Assembly: GCA_031296935.1 (NCBI GenBank)
Contig: JAVDPD010000002.1
Span: 147,501-211,500 of the forward strand
Reading direction: 5' to 3'
Source of the DNA: Cerasicoccus maritimus
GTDB lineage: Bacteria > Verrucomicrobiota > Verrucomicrobiia > Opitutales > Cerasicoccaceae
DNA length: 64,000 nt
The notes beneath the pieces were generated by a model. That model saw only the letters and a program-made list of their open reading frames with translations. It made no database searches and was not told where the DNA came from. Positions 22,979 through 31,836 of this stretch are shown piece by piece; position 1 is the stretch's first letter, and every line of letters starts with the position of its first letter. The translations under genes were made by a program, and so were the position numbers.

Positions 22979-23084
22979 AATGTGTTGAAGTAGAGGTTCA
23001 ACGCTAAACCTACCATGCGTGTGCGTGGAATGGAATTATAATCGGCGTGGTGTTTTATAGCCGAAAAATACGCTGCCTGAGAGC

Positions 23085-23720
23085 TTAGAAGGGGAGTGCG
23101 AACAGCGCCAGGATGTCGTTGGTGTGCATGAGCTCGATGGCGTCCACGGCGATGATGATGGCGAAAAACCAAAACACTTCGCGCAGGCCGCGCTCCACCG
23201 CGCGGGTAGAAATGGTCATTGTCTGAGCGCCGCTGCGGTAGTCCTGAAACGTCGGGATAAAGCGTGGGGTGCCCAGGCGATAGCTGTCGAAGTCCTCGCC
23301 AAAGAGCTCGGCTAGCCGGTCTTCTTCGCCGTGAATTACACTTGCGTAATACACCAGAAACAGAGCGCAGATGATGATGGTGAGGAAGAAGCTTTGCAGC
23401 GCAAAGCCCACTCCAATCATACCAATGAAAGAGAATAGGTAGAGCGGGTTACGGCAGAGTGAATAGGGGCCGTCTTTGCAGAGCACTTGATTCTTGCGAC
23501 CGGCAATGTAAACGAGGCACCAGACGCGCCCCAGACCAGCGAGAATCAGAAACAAGCAGCCAGTAAACTCCATAACCTCACCCCAGTTGCTGTTAAATTC
23601 CCGGGGGACCGACGTCAGGGCAACCACGATAAACGCTAGGACAGTTAAAGCTGATACCGGTTTGCGGAGTCTTTCGCTCGTCGAATGAGTTTTCTTTTTC
23701 ATTTGGGAATTGGACGACAA
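23085..23720 (-). CDS. Isoprenylcysteine carboxyl methyltransferase-like (ICMT/PEMT) membrane protein
   Basis: A 211-residue protein with four to five hydrophobic helices. The SAM-binding C-terminal signature is visible: GPYSLCRNPLYLFSFIG (84-100), then GEEDRLAELFGEDFDSYRLGTPRFIP (131-156), the pattern of ICMT/PEMT methyltransferases. In bacteria such proteins often methylate small lipids or isoprenoid compounds; the substrate is unknown. The gene stands alone, with 106 bases between its stop and the lemA start. M7 is a possible alternative start. Confidence 0.82.
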   Translation of the reverse strand: MSSNSQMKKKTHSTSERLRKPVSALTVLAFIVVALTSVPREFNSNWGEVMEFTGCLFLILAGLGRVWCLVYIAGRKNQVLCKDGPYSLCRNPLYLFSFIGMIGVGFALQSFFLTIIICALFLVYYASVIHGEEDRLAELFGEDFDSYRLGTPRFIPTFQDYRSGAQTMTISTRAVERGLREVFWFFAIIIAVDAIELMHTNDILALFALPF

Positions 23721-23788
23721 CCGCTGGGGGGGGGGCGTTCAACCCTGAGGCGTTGTAATTTACGGTATTAGCTGCGGTTTTTATGTAA

Positions 23789-23815
23789 AGCGCCGAGTTC
23801 GATGAACTCGGCGCT
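23789..23815 (-). terminator. Possible terminator downstream of purL
   Basis: A perfect 12-bp stem agcgccgagttc / gaactcggcgct with a three-base loop lies 57-83 bases past the purL stop on the minus strand. On that strand it is followed by TTTACATAAAAA, a weak U-tract, so termination efficiency is uncertain. Confidence 0.55.
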
Positions 23816-23871
23816 GAAAGGAAATCCGCGGAAGATTGGTGAGGATCGTGTGACGCCCTGATAAGATCGTT

Positions 23872-26187
23872 TTAGATCTTCATTGCTTGCGGGATGGCGT
23901 CATCCCAAGCCTTGCGCAGCTCGTTGCTGTCCCACTGGATTGGGTTTTCCAGATTTGGGGCTTCGATGTGCAAGATGCCTTCGTCGTTGGCTTCGCCCAA
24001 GATGTCCGCATGGATGTCGTAACGCTCTGCATCGTGGACTACGTGGTCTGCCTTGTTGGCGTCGACTGCCAGCAGGATGCGGCCTTGGCTTTCTCCGAAG
24101 AAGAGAGTGTCCCAGCGGTCGATCGGCAAGTCTTCTAAATTGAGGTCTGCGCCGAAGGTCTTACTCTTAGTGAAGAGCATTTCACAAAGGGCCACGAGCA
24201 TGCCGCCTTCGGAGACGTCGTGCGCAGCATGGATGCGGCCCTTTTGAATCTGGATTTGCAGGAAGTCCATCAGCGAGGCTTGCTTCTCAAGGTTCATTGC
24301 GGGTGGCTTGCCGGTCTTGAGGTCCTTAATCACGCGCAGATAGGCGCTGCAACCTAGCTCATCGGCGACATCGCCGAGTAGGATAAAGGCTTCGTTGCCC
24401 TTCTTGATCAAAGACGGCGTGATGTATTGGCGGCTATCGATGATGCCGACTACGGACACGACCGGCGTTGGGTCGATCTTGGACTCCTGATTTTCGTTGT
24501 AGAGGCTGACGTTGCCGCCGACGACTGGGACATCGAAAAATTCGCAGGTTTCAGCGAGACCGCGCACTGCTTCCTTGAGCATGTAGAAGGACTCGGGCTT
24601 GTTGGGGTTGCCGAAATTAAGGTTATTCGTCATCGCGAGCGGGCGGGCGCCTGCGCAGGCCAGGTTGCGAATGGCCTCGGCAACTGCAATCTTGCCGCCC
24701 TCGTAGGGATCGGCCCAGCAGTAGCGGTTGTTGCAGTCGTTGGAAATGGCAATGTATTTATCTTTGTCCGGGCCGCCGCAGCGCAGGCGGATAACGCCAG
24801 CGTCAGATTCGCCTGCGTGCTCTACCGTACTGGTCATCACCATTTGGTCATATTGACGATAGATCCAGCTCTTGTTGGCGATTGTCGGGTCGGACAAAAG
24901 CTTGGGCAGGGCTTCGGCAATGCCTGTTTCGGTCAGGTCATCGATTTGCTCAGGGGTCCAAGTTTGGATTTCGTCGAGATAGGCGGGGCGCTTGGCTTCC
25001 GGGTCGTTGAGCGGTGCTTCTTCGGTCAGGTCGTAGGCTGGGATGCGGGCAACGACTTGGCCGTGCTGCTTGACGACCATGTCCGTGCCATCGATGACAG
25101 CGCCAACCTTGGCCGCGTGGAGGTCCCACTTTTCAAAGATTTTCTCGACTTCTTCTTCTCGGCCAGCCTGCACGATAACGAGCATGCGCTCTTGCGATTC
25201 GGAGAGCATGATTTCGTAGGAGTTCATGCCGGTTTCGCGCTGCGGCACGAGGTCGAGCTCGATTTCAACACCGGTGTTGCCGCGGGCTGCGGTTTCGCAA
25301 GTGGAGCAGGTGAGGCCTGCGGCACCCATGTCCTGAATGCCAACCACCAGGCCATCGACGGCCATCATTTCGAGGCAGGCTTCCATCAGAAGTTTGCCCA
25401 TGAAGGGATCACCCTTTTGGACGGCAGGGCGGTCAGCTACTGATTCTTCGGAGAGTTCTTTGGATGCGAAGCTGGCACCGCCGAGGCCGTCGCGACCGGT
25501 GGCTGCGCCAACGTAGTAAACCGGGTTGCCAACGCCGGATGCAGCGCCGCGCTTGATTTGATCGTGTTTGAGTACGCCGAGGCAAAGTGCGTTGACCAGC
25601 GGGTTGCCTTCATAGCAGTCGTCGAAATAGACATCTCCGCCGATGTTCGGGATGCCCACGCAGTTGCCGTAGTGGCTGATGCCGTGGACGACGCCGCGCA
25701 TGATGCGACGCGAGTCGGCGGAATCGAGCTTACCAAAGCGCAGGGAGTTAGTGAACAACACTGGGCGGGCGCCCATAGTGAAAATGTCGCGCAGGATGCC
25801 GCCTACGCCCGTTGCCGCGCCTTCGAAGGGCTCAACTGCACTGGGGTGGTTGTGCGACTCGATTTTGAAGCAGATCGCAAAGTCGTCACCTACGTCGATG
25901 ACGCCAGCGTTCTCCTCGCCTGCCTTGACGAGGACCTTGTTGCGCGAGTCTTCGTCAAACTTCTGAGTGGGAAACTGCTTGAGCAGCTTACGGGAGTTGC
26001 GGTAGGAGCAATGCTCGGACCACATGACACTGAAGATGCCGAGCTCGGTTAGGTTCGGTTCACGACCCAGGATTTTCTTGATCAACTCGTAGTCGTCAGT
26101 GCTCAGGCCGTGTTTCTCCACTAGCTCGGGAGTGATGGGGACGTTTAACGTTGGATCTGGATTGGGCGCAGGTGCTTCGGTGGCCAT
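23872..26187 (-). CDS. purL: Phosphoribosylformylglycinamidine synthase, large subunit PurL
   Basis: A 771-residue protein, close to the roughly 740 residues of the small (Bacillus-type) PurL that works with separate PurS and PurQ subunits. Motifs include [15 protein letters not shown] (about 54-68), [45 protein letters not shown] and, in the second half, NNLNFGNP and HDVSEGG. It uses ATP and ammonia passed from PurQ to convert FGAR to FGAM, the fourth step of purine synthesis. It is the last gene of the purS-purQ-purL set. The N-terminal 15-20 residues (APAPNPDPT) are an extra low-complexity tail. Confidence 0.97.
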   Translation of the reverse strand: MATEAPAPNPDPTLNVPITPELVEKHGLSTDDYELIKKILGREPNLTELGIFSVMWSEHCSYRNSRKLLKQFPTQKFDEDSRNKVLVKAGEENAGVIDVGDDFAICFKIESHNHPSAVEPFEGAATGVGGILRDIFTMGARPVLFTNSLRFGKLDSADSRRIMRGVVHGISHYGNCVGIPNIGGDVYFDDCYEGNPLVNALCLGVLKHDQIKRGAASGVGNPVYYVGAATGRDGLGGASFASKELSEESVADRPAVQKGDPFMGKLLMEACLEMMAVDGLVVGIQDMGAAGLTCSTCETAARGNTGVEIELDLVPQRETGMNSYEIMLSESQERMLVIVQAGREEEVEKIFEKWDLHAAKVGAVIDGTDMVVKQHGQVVARIPAYDLTEEAPLNDPEAKRPAYLDEIQTWTPEQIDDLTETGIAEALPKLLSDPTIANKSWIYRQYDQMVMTSTVEHAGESDAGVIRLRCGGPDKDKYIAISNDCNNRYCWADPYEGGKIAVAEAIRNLACAGARPLAMTNNLNFGNPNKPESFYMLKEAVRGLAETCEFFDVPVVGGNVSLYNENQESKIDPTPVVSVVGIIDSRQYITPSLIKKGNEAFILLGDVADELGCSAYLRVIKDLKTGKPPAMNLEKQASLMDFLQIQIQKGRIHAAHDVSEGGMLVALCEMLFTKSKTFGADLNLEDLPIDRWDTLFFGESQGRILLAVDANKADHVVHDAERYDIHADILGEANDEGILHIEAPNLENPIQWDSNELRKAWDDAIPQAMKI

Positions 26188-26217
26188 GGAAACTTAGGAA
26201 TTTGTCGATTTTCGGAT

Positions 26218-26271
26218 GTCGGTTTTCAATCGTCAGTTGGGGGATTCACTTTTAGAGAATTGAAAACTGAC
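26218..26271. repeat. Imperfect inverted repeat between purQ and purL
   Basis: gtcggttttcaat (26218-26230) pairs with attgaaaactgac (26259-26271) with one G-U type mismatch, around a 28-base loop. It fills most of the 103-base gap in what is otherwise a compact operon. There is no U-run after it. It could tune relative purQ/purL expression or be a dispersed repeat. Confidence 0.6.
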
Positions 26272-26290
26272 TTGGGTCATTGGTAATTGG

Positions 26291-26965
26291 CTATGCTTTC
26301 TGGCGGGCCATTTGGGACTTGAGGAACGCCTTGATGACGCCGATGCCGTCACGGCTGGGGTGGAGGTCTTCCACTGCGCGTTCGGGGTGCGGCATCATGC
26401 CAAATACATTGCCATTCTTATTACGGATGCCAGCAATGTCAGCTTTAGACCCATTTGGATTATTTGCGTAACGGAAGAGGACTTGGTTATTCGCTTCGAG
26501 TTCGGTCAAGCCAGCGTCATCGATGCGGTAGTTGCCTTCGCCGTGGGCGATTGGAATGTCAATGGTTTCGCCGAGGCTTTCCTGGTTGAAGTAGTCCATA
26601 CTGTCTTCGACCTTGAGGGACGCAGTCTCGCAGACGAACTCCATGCCTTCGTTGCGCACGAGGGCTCCTGGTAGTAGGCCAGCTTCGCAGAGGATCTGGA
26701 AACCGTTGCAAATACCGATGACTGGGCCGCCGTTATTGGCGAACTCGATGATGGACTTCATGATTGGCGAGAAGCGGGCAATCGCCCCACAGCGCAGGTA
26801 GTCGCCATAGGAAAAACCGCCCGGCAGGACCACGCACTCCGCCCCGGCCAGGCTGGGCCGCTTATGCCAAAACAGGCGACTCGGCTGGTTGAATACTCCC
26901 GCGAGTGCGTAGTAGGCATCGCGGTCGCAGTTGGATCCGGGAAATTGGATAATTGCGATCTTCAT
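26291..26965 (-). CDS. purQ: Phosphoribosylformylglycinamidine synthase, glutaminase subunit PurQ
   Basis: A 224-residue class I glutamine amidotransferase. It begins MKIAIIQFPGSNCDRD, the typical PurQ N-terminus, shows LPGGFSYGDYLRCGAIA (47-63), the nucleophile C86 in GICNGFQ, and a MMPHPERAVE His-Glu pair near the C-terminus. It releases ammonia from glutamine for PurL. Located 18 bases after purS. Confidence 0.97.
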   Translation of the reverse strand: MKIAIIQFPGSNCDRDAYYALAGVFNQPSRLFWHKRPSLAGAECVVLPGGFSYGDYLRCGAIARFSPIMKSIIEFANNGGPVIGICNGFQILCEAGLLPGALVRNEGMEFVCETASLKVEDSMDYFNQESLGETIDIPIAHGEGNYRIDDAGLTELEANNQVLFRYANNPNGSKADIAGIRNKNGNVFGMMPHPERAVEDLHPSRDGIGVIKAFLKSQMARQKA

Positions 26966-26983
26966 CTGGGCGGGGCTTTCGTT

Positions 26984-27223
26984 CTAAGCGAGCTCGTAGC
27001 GGAAATCTTCGATGACGGGGTTGCAGAGCAAGCCGTCACATATCTGGTCGAGTTGGGCGCGCAGCTCGGGTGTGTCGGAACCATCGATCTCGAATTCCAC
27101 TGTCTTGCCAACGCGCACATCATTACTGGGGGTGAGTCCCAGATGTTCCATTGCATGGCTGACTGCGGCGCCTTGGGGATCGAGCACTGTTTTCTTTGGA
27201 GTTACAAATACCGTGACCTTCAT
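26984..27223 (-). CDS. purS: Phosphoribosylformylglycinamidine synthase subunit PurS
   Basis: A 79-residue protein from ATG 27223; the open frame continues upstream, but those residues are not PurS-like. It starts MKVTVFVTPKKTVLDPQG and contains SNDVRVGKTVEFEIDG and the CDGLLCNPVIEDFRYEL ending that define PurS, which bridges PurL and PurQ. The full-size family length and the order purS-purQ-purL confirm the call. Confidence 0.95.
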   Translation of the reverse strand: MKVTVFVTPKKTVLDPQGAAVSHAMEHLGLTPSNDVRVGKTVEFEIDGSDTPELRAQLDQICDGLLCNPVIEDFRYELA

Positions 27224-27596
27224 GGCAATAGTTGTGCGGCTCTCTGCGCGCCTGACAAGCGTTATTCGTGCTGTCGGCAGGAATAAAACGCTTTCTTCTG
27301 CGAGCTGAGACCCATCATGCTTAAGAAATGGGACATTTGACGGTGGTAGATTGAGAATAACGAAACGTGAATTGCTCCGGGGCGTCGCCCATGTGAGTGG
27401 AAGAAGTTGAATTATGAGCACTGCTCTAGCCATTGGGCTGGAGTATCAGTTTTTTCTGAGTAGTATTTTTATGCGCTTCTTGAAGATGGAATGTTCCAGC
27501 TGTTGAGCGAATTTCAGGTTTTAATGGCGTTTTAAACGCCCTGGTTTAGAGCATTAAGTATTGGCATCGGCGTAAAGTTCGCCATCCAAACATGGG
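27224..27596. other. Divergent intergenic region between purS and the SNF2 gene
   Basis: 373 bases without a convincing gene; the open frame extending purS upstream is unlikely to be translated. It must hold the promoters of the pur operon and of the helicase gene. A palindrome GGCGTTTTAAACGCC (27526-27540) is the only notable structure. No purine riboswitch fold was recognised. Confidence 0.5.
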
Positions 27597-30104
27597 ATGA
27601 CCCAAGGTCCCACGCTGCAAAGCCTACAGATTTCTCCGGAAGGAGCGCCGCTGCATTGGCGTGTCCTGCTGCCGCCGAATCTGCCGCAATGCGCGCCGAA
27701 GGATCGCATTCCCGTGAAGCTGGAGGCCGTCGTCGATGGGGAAATTTACCCGCCGGAGCGTTTGCCCAAGCGCGAGTATTGGCCCGAGCCGCCGCACATC
27801 CTCGCCGCCATGCTCATCGAGAGTTGGACCGGCGGCAAGGCGCCCAGCATGATGCAGCTTACGCGCGATCAGCTCAGCCAGCTCTTGCAACCGCTGACCG
27901 GTGAGGATGCGGTGTTCTCGTTTCGCAATCCCAAGGCGCCGCTGGCGTGGGTCGATGGCAAGTTGCCGGACGTGCATCCGCATATTCAAGTGGAGGCCAA
28001 GGCGCCGCCGCCGAAGCAGGCAACGCCCAAGCCGCAACCGACCTTAACCAAGTCCAAGCGCAGCCGCGAAATGGAGCGCGACCTCTCGCCGATGGAAGTC
28101 GATGGGTCGACGAATTACTTGGCCATCACCTTGCCTTCGCGCGAAAGCATCATCTACGAAGAAGCGCTGGAGCTGCTGAAGAGTCACAGCTTCAAGCTCG
28201 AGCCCAGCAACCGCAAATGGTGGCTGCGCGACCGCCATAAGACGCTGCAGTTTTTGGCCGAGCACTGGGACCGCCTCAAGCATCACTACCGCGCGAAGTT
28301 CACGCCCAATTTTAAGAAATACACCAAGAAGCTGAAGCCGCTCGAAGCGCGGGTGCACTTGCGGAAAGATGGCGATGATTTCATTGCGGACGCCGAGCTC
28401 GCGGCGCCGGGCATCGAGTCCGGGCAGATCGCGCAGGCGCTCAACAAGGGGCAGCCTTACTTGGAAACGCACAAGGGCGTGTTCCTGCTCGACCACGGCA
28501 AGCTCAACACCATGCAGGAAGCGCAACGTCGCTTGACCGGCAATGCGGACCGCCTCGTGACCCCACGTGTCACGAAGCGCATCTCGCGCGAAGAGGCCGC
28601 TGCGGTTAATACACAGCTTGAGGCGTTGGACCTCGCCATCGAAGCGCCCGAAGAGTGGAAACGTCGCAGTGGCGCCCTGAGCGATCTCACCGCCTTGCAA
28701 GCGCCGCCGACAAACGAGGCTCTGATGAAGCTGCTGCGTCCTTACCAGGCAATTGGCGCGGCGTGGCTCTGGCATCTGTATTCGAATGAGCTGGGCGGCA
28801 TCCTCGCGGACGAGATGGGCTTGGGTAAGACGGTCCAGGCCCTGACGCTTCTCTCTGCGATACAAAGTGAAACCGGCAAGCCCTGCCTCGTCGTTTGCCC
28901 GGCAGGTCTCGTGGAGAACTGGCGACGCGAAGCGCGCAAATTTGCGCCCGAGATGAAGGTCTTCGCGCACCATCGCAACGAGCGCTTGAACAGCGCCGAG
29001 CATGCGAGCGAATTCGGGCTCGTCATTACGTCTTACAACACGTTGGCGCGGGACACGGACCTCTTTCACGCCGCGCCCTTCGCCGTGGTCGTGGGCGATG
29101 AAGCCCAGCACGTGAAGAACCGCCAAACGCAAAACGCCAAGGCGCTGCGCGGCCTGCAGGCGCGTCGTCGCTTCTTGCTGACGGGCACGCCGGTGGAGAA
29201 TTCACTCGATGACCTCGCGGCGTTGTTTGAGTTCGTGTTGCCAGGCTACGTGCAGCCGCCTCCCGCCGGCGCCTCGCGTGAAGAGAAGGAGTGGCATGCC
29301 GCGCGCATTCGCGACCGCGCCGCGCCTTACATCCTGCGCCGTTCAAAGAAGGATGTGGCGCCCGAATTGCCGGAGAAAATTGAGCAGGTCTTCTACTGCG
29401 AATTCAATGACGCGCAGGAAGCTTTGTATCGCAAAGTTGAAGAGACTGCGCGCCGCGAAGTGTTCGAGCTCGAGATGGCCAACGCGTCCGAGGGCAAGCT
29501 CCGCGTGGCGGCGTTTAAGCAACTCTTGCGCATGCGCCAGACGTGTATTGATCCGCGCCTCGTGGACAAGGAAGCCGAAGAGGCAATTGCTTCAACCAAG
29601 CTCGACGCCTTCCGCGAAATTCTGGAAGAATCGCTCGATGGCGACCACCGCATGCTGGTGTTCTCGCAGTTTACCGCGGCCCTGGCATTGCTGAAGGAAG
29701 AGCTGGAAGCGCAGAAGATTCCGTATCTCTACATTGACGGGCAGACGAAAAACCGCGCCGCGCTGTGTGAGCAGTTTAACGAAGATGATGAGATCCCGGT
29801 GTTCCTGATTTCGCTCAAGGCCGGTGGCACTGGTTTGAATCTAACCGGTGCGGACACGGTCGTCCATTACGACCCGTGGTGGAACCCGGCAGTCGAAGCG
29901 CAGGCAACGGACCGAGCGCACCGTATTGGCCAGACACGCACGGTGACGAGCTACAAACTCATCGTCTCCAACTCGGTCGAAGAGCGGGTGCTCTCGATGC
30001 AGCGTGAAAAGGCAGCGTTGCTTAAGGATCTCTTTGAGGCCAGCGAAGCAGCGAACTCGAAGATCGGCTTTGCGGACATGAAGGCGCTGATGGGCGAAGA
30101 TTAA
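27597..30104 (+). CDS. SNF2-family ATP-dependent helicase
   Basis: An 835-residue protein. The C-terminal 460 residues are a full Snf2 engine: Walker A DEMGLGKT near 405-412, LVVCPAGLVENWRRE, the motif II box GDEAQH near 500-505, LTGTPVENSLDDL, and the helicase C-terminal motifs VFSQFTAAL, ISLKAGGTGLNLT, DPWWNPAVEAQATDRAHRIGQT. The N-terminal 370 residues are not recognisable, apart from a basic low-complexity linker (PKPQPTLTKSKRSRE) near 145-160. Bacterial Snf2 proteins of this size move on double-stranded DNA or remove proteins such as RNA polymerase; the exact role here is unknown. It does not look like RapA, which has a different N-terminus. Confidence 0.92.
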   Translation: MTQGPTLQSLQISPEGAPLHWRVLLPPNLPQCAPKDRIPVKLEAVVDGEIYPPERLPKREYWPEPPHILAAMLIESWTGGKAPSMMQLTRDQLSQLLQPLTGEDAVFSFRNPKAPLAWVDGKLPDVHPHIQVEAKAPPPKQATPKPQPTLTKSKRSREMERDLSPMEVDGSTNYLAITLPSRESIIYEEALELLKSHSFKLEPSNRKWWLRDRHKTLQFLAEHWDRLKHHYRAKFTPNFKKYTKKLKPLEARVHLRKDGDDFIADAELAAPGIESGQIAQALNKGQPYLETHKGVFLLDHGKLNTMQEAQRRLTGNADRLVTPRVTKRISREEAAAVNTQLEALDLAIEAPEEWKRRSGALSDLTALQAPPTNEALMKLLRPYQAIGAAWLWHLYSNELGGILADEMGLGKTVQALTLLSAIQSETGKPCLVVCPAGLVENWRREARKFAPEMKVFAHHRNERLNSAEHASEFGLVITSYNTLARDTDLFHAAPFAVVVGDEAQHVKNRQTQNAKALRGLQARRRFLLTGTPVENSLDDLAALFEFVLPGYVQPPPAGASREEKEWHAARIRDRAAPYILRRSKKDVAPELPEKIEQVFYCEFNDAQEALYRKVEETARREVFELEMANASEGKLRVAAFKQLLRMRQTCIDPRLVDKEAEEAIASTKLDAFREILEESLDGDHRMLVFSQFTAALALLKEELEAQKIPYLYIDGQTKNRAALCEQFNEDDEIPVFLISLKAGGTGLNLTGADTVVHYDPWWNPAVEAQATDRAHRIGQTRTVTSYKLIVSNSVEERVLSMQREKAALLKDLFEASEAANSKIGFADMKALMGED

Positions 30105-30120
30105 CTTTGCGACGCAAAGT
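30104..30120. terminator. Possible bidirectional terminator hairpin
   Basis: ACTTTGC-gac-GCAAAGT is a perfect 7-bp stem with a three-base loop in the 27-base gap between two convergent genes (SNF2 helicase and cardiolipin synthase). T-tracts on both sides are short, so this is a weak candidate. Confidence 0.35.
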
Positions 30121-30131
30121 AACTTTGTAAT

Positions 30132-31595
30132 CTAAAGCAACGGGCTGGCCAGGCGCACGATGTTTTCCAGGACGCGTTCGCCTTTCGGGCGGGCGTCCCA
30201 GTCGTGCTGGCAGAGTTCTTCGCTTTGCTCGATGTATTGGCGCTGCTGGTAGCAGAGCTGGTCGCAGATGGCGTGGTTGTAAACAAAGAGCGTGACTTCG
30301 TGGTTGAGCCACACGCTGCGCATGTCGAAGTTGACGGAGCCGACGAGGCAGAATTCTTTGTCCACGGAAATGGTCTTGGCGTGCAGCAGGCCTTCTTTGA
30401 AGCGCATGATGCGGACGCCGGCGGCGAGGAGGCTGTCGTAGTGCGAGCGCGAGGCGTAGCGGACGAGCCACGAGTCGTTGCGCGCGGGAAGAATGACGGT
30501 CACCTTCACGCCGCGGGCGGCGGCGGTGCGCAGCGCGGTGTGGAGCGCGTCATCGGGCACGAAGTAGGGCGTGGTGATGGTCAGCTCTTCGCGGGCGCTG
30601 TAGATCGTAGTCAGCAGCAGTTGGTAAATGGCGTCCGGGTAAAAGCCTGGGCCCGAGGGCACGACTTGCACCATGGCCGGCCCCTCGGCAGGCTGGCGCT
30701 TGACGCCGGGGTCGTCGTGCAGGTCGACTTCACGGCCTTCGGTTTCGATGTCCCAGTCTGCGAGGAAGGTCGTGGCGAGCACCTCGACGGCGGGGCCTTG
30801 CACGCGCACCATGAGGTCCACCCATTGGCCGACGCCGGCATCCTGCTTGAAGTAGCGCGCGTCCACGAGGTTGAGGCTGCCGGTGTAGGCGGTGTGGCCG
30901 TCGATGATGACGATCTTGCGGTGCAGGCGCAGGTCCTGGCGGCGGAAGACCGCGCGGAGCACGCCAGCGGGGAGCGCTTCGATAATTTTCACGCCGGCCT
31001 TGCGCGCACGTTTGCAATTGGCGGACGCCAGAAATTCTTTGCTGCCCACGGAGTCGAGGAGCAATCGGCAGGTAACGCCGCGCTCCTGGGCCTTGATCAC
31101 GGCTTCCAGCACCTCGTCGGCCACGCCGCCGTTATGCCAGATGTAGAACTCCATGTAGAGCGATTCTTCGGTGCGCTTGATGTCCTCGATGAGGGCGCGG
31201 AGGACGCCTTCGCAGTCGTCGAGCAGCTCCAGACGGTTGCCGGGCAGGGTGGGTGTGCCTTCGGATTTCGCGGCGAGCCGGTCCAGGTATTTCGCGGCGT
31301 CGGGCGCGTGCTCCCAATTGACCTGGTAGCCTTCGGACAGCGATTGAATCCACTCTTTGTAGGGGTTAATCAGCTCCTTGATGCGGCGCTCGCGTCGCTT
31401 GCCCAGCCGCATTTCCCCGAGGATCAAATACATGCCCACGCCGAAATACGGCAGCAGCAGCATCACGCTGACCCATGCCAGTGTGGCGCCGATGTTGCGC
31501 CGCTTCATAATCACCCGAAAGCTGAAGCCCAGCGATAGCGCCCAGTGAAAGAGGATTGGTGAAAACAACCAGAGGCTCTCGGATTCGTCCTGCAC
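30132..31595 (-). CDS. cls: Cardiolipin synthase (phospholipase D family)
   Basis: A 487-residue protein with two N-terminal membrane helices (about 8-29 and 37-60) and two PLD catalytic HKD motifs: H225-x-K227-x4-D232 and H405-x-K407-x4-D412, each followed by the GS-x-N motif (TGSLN, VGSVNFD). Length and architecture are those of ClsA-type cardiolipin synthases, which join two phosphatidylglycerol molecules at the inner membrane. Transcribed towards the SNF2 gene. Confidence 0.94.
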   Translation of the reverse strand: MQDESESLWLFSPILFHWALSLGFSFRVIMKRRNIGATLAWVSVMLLLPYFGVGMYLILGEMRLGKRRERRIKELINPYKEWIQSLSEGYQVNWEHAPDAAKYLDRLAAKSEGTPTLPGNRLELLDDCEGVLRALIEDIKRTEESLYMEFYIWHNGGVADEVLEAVIKAQERGVTCRLLLDSVGSKEFLASANCKRARKAGVKIIEALPAGVLRAVFRRQDLRLHRKIVIIDGHTAYTGSLNLVDARYFKQDAGVGQWVDLMVRVQGPAVEVLATTFLADWDIETEGREVDLHDDPGVKRQPAEGPAMVQVVPSGPGFYPDAIYQLLLTTIYSAREELTITTPYFVPDDALHTALRTAAARGVKVTVILPARNDSWLVRYASRSHYDSLLAAGVRIMRFKEGLLHAKTISVDKEFCLVGSVNFDMRSVWLNHEVTLFVYNHAICDQLCYQQRQYIEQSEELCQHDWDARPKGERVLENIVRLASPLL

Positions 31596-31836
31596 GATGC
31601 TTTGTTACAGATTGACGGGCGTTGTGGGAAGATAAAACGAAAATCCCTAGTGAGAGTAGGCGCATTAGGGCCGTTTGTCCGTGGTAATGGCTTAGATTAA
31701 TTTTTCTTCACGAAGGGGCTTGACGCTTTGTTAATGAGACGCACTCTCGCGCTCTTTCCTGCGACCGTAACTCAGTCGCGGAAAACTCAGCCACGACCGC
31801 AAGTTATCAAACTCCAAAACGAAACTACCGAACCTG

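Noticed and set aside
24427..25443. 338-codon open frame antisense to purL
   Set aside because: The minus strand carries all PurL motifs; the sense of the overlap leaves no room for a second gene.
27224..27433. Extension of purS to a 149-residue protein
   Set aside because: The extra 70 residues are not related to PurS and lack any sign of coding; ATG 27223 gives the exact family length.
28044..29132. 362-codon open frame antisense to the SNF2 gene
   Set aside because: Overlaps the Snf2 core, has no family resemblance and shows typical shadow composition.
30204..31538. 444-codon open frame on the plus strand, antisense to the cardiolipin synthase gene
   Set aside because: The minus-strand protein has two HKD motifs and full family length; the antisense frame is an artefact of GC-rich codon use and has no recognisable motif.
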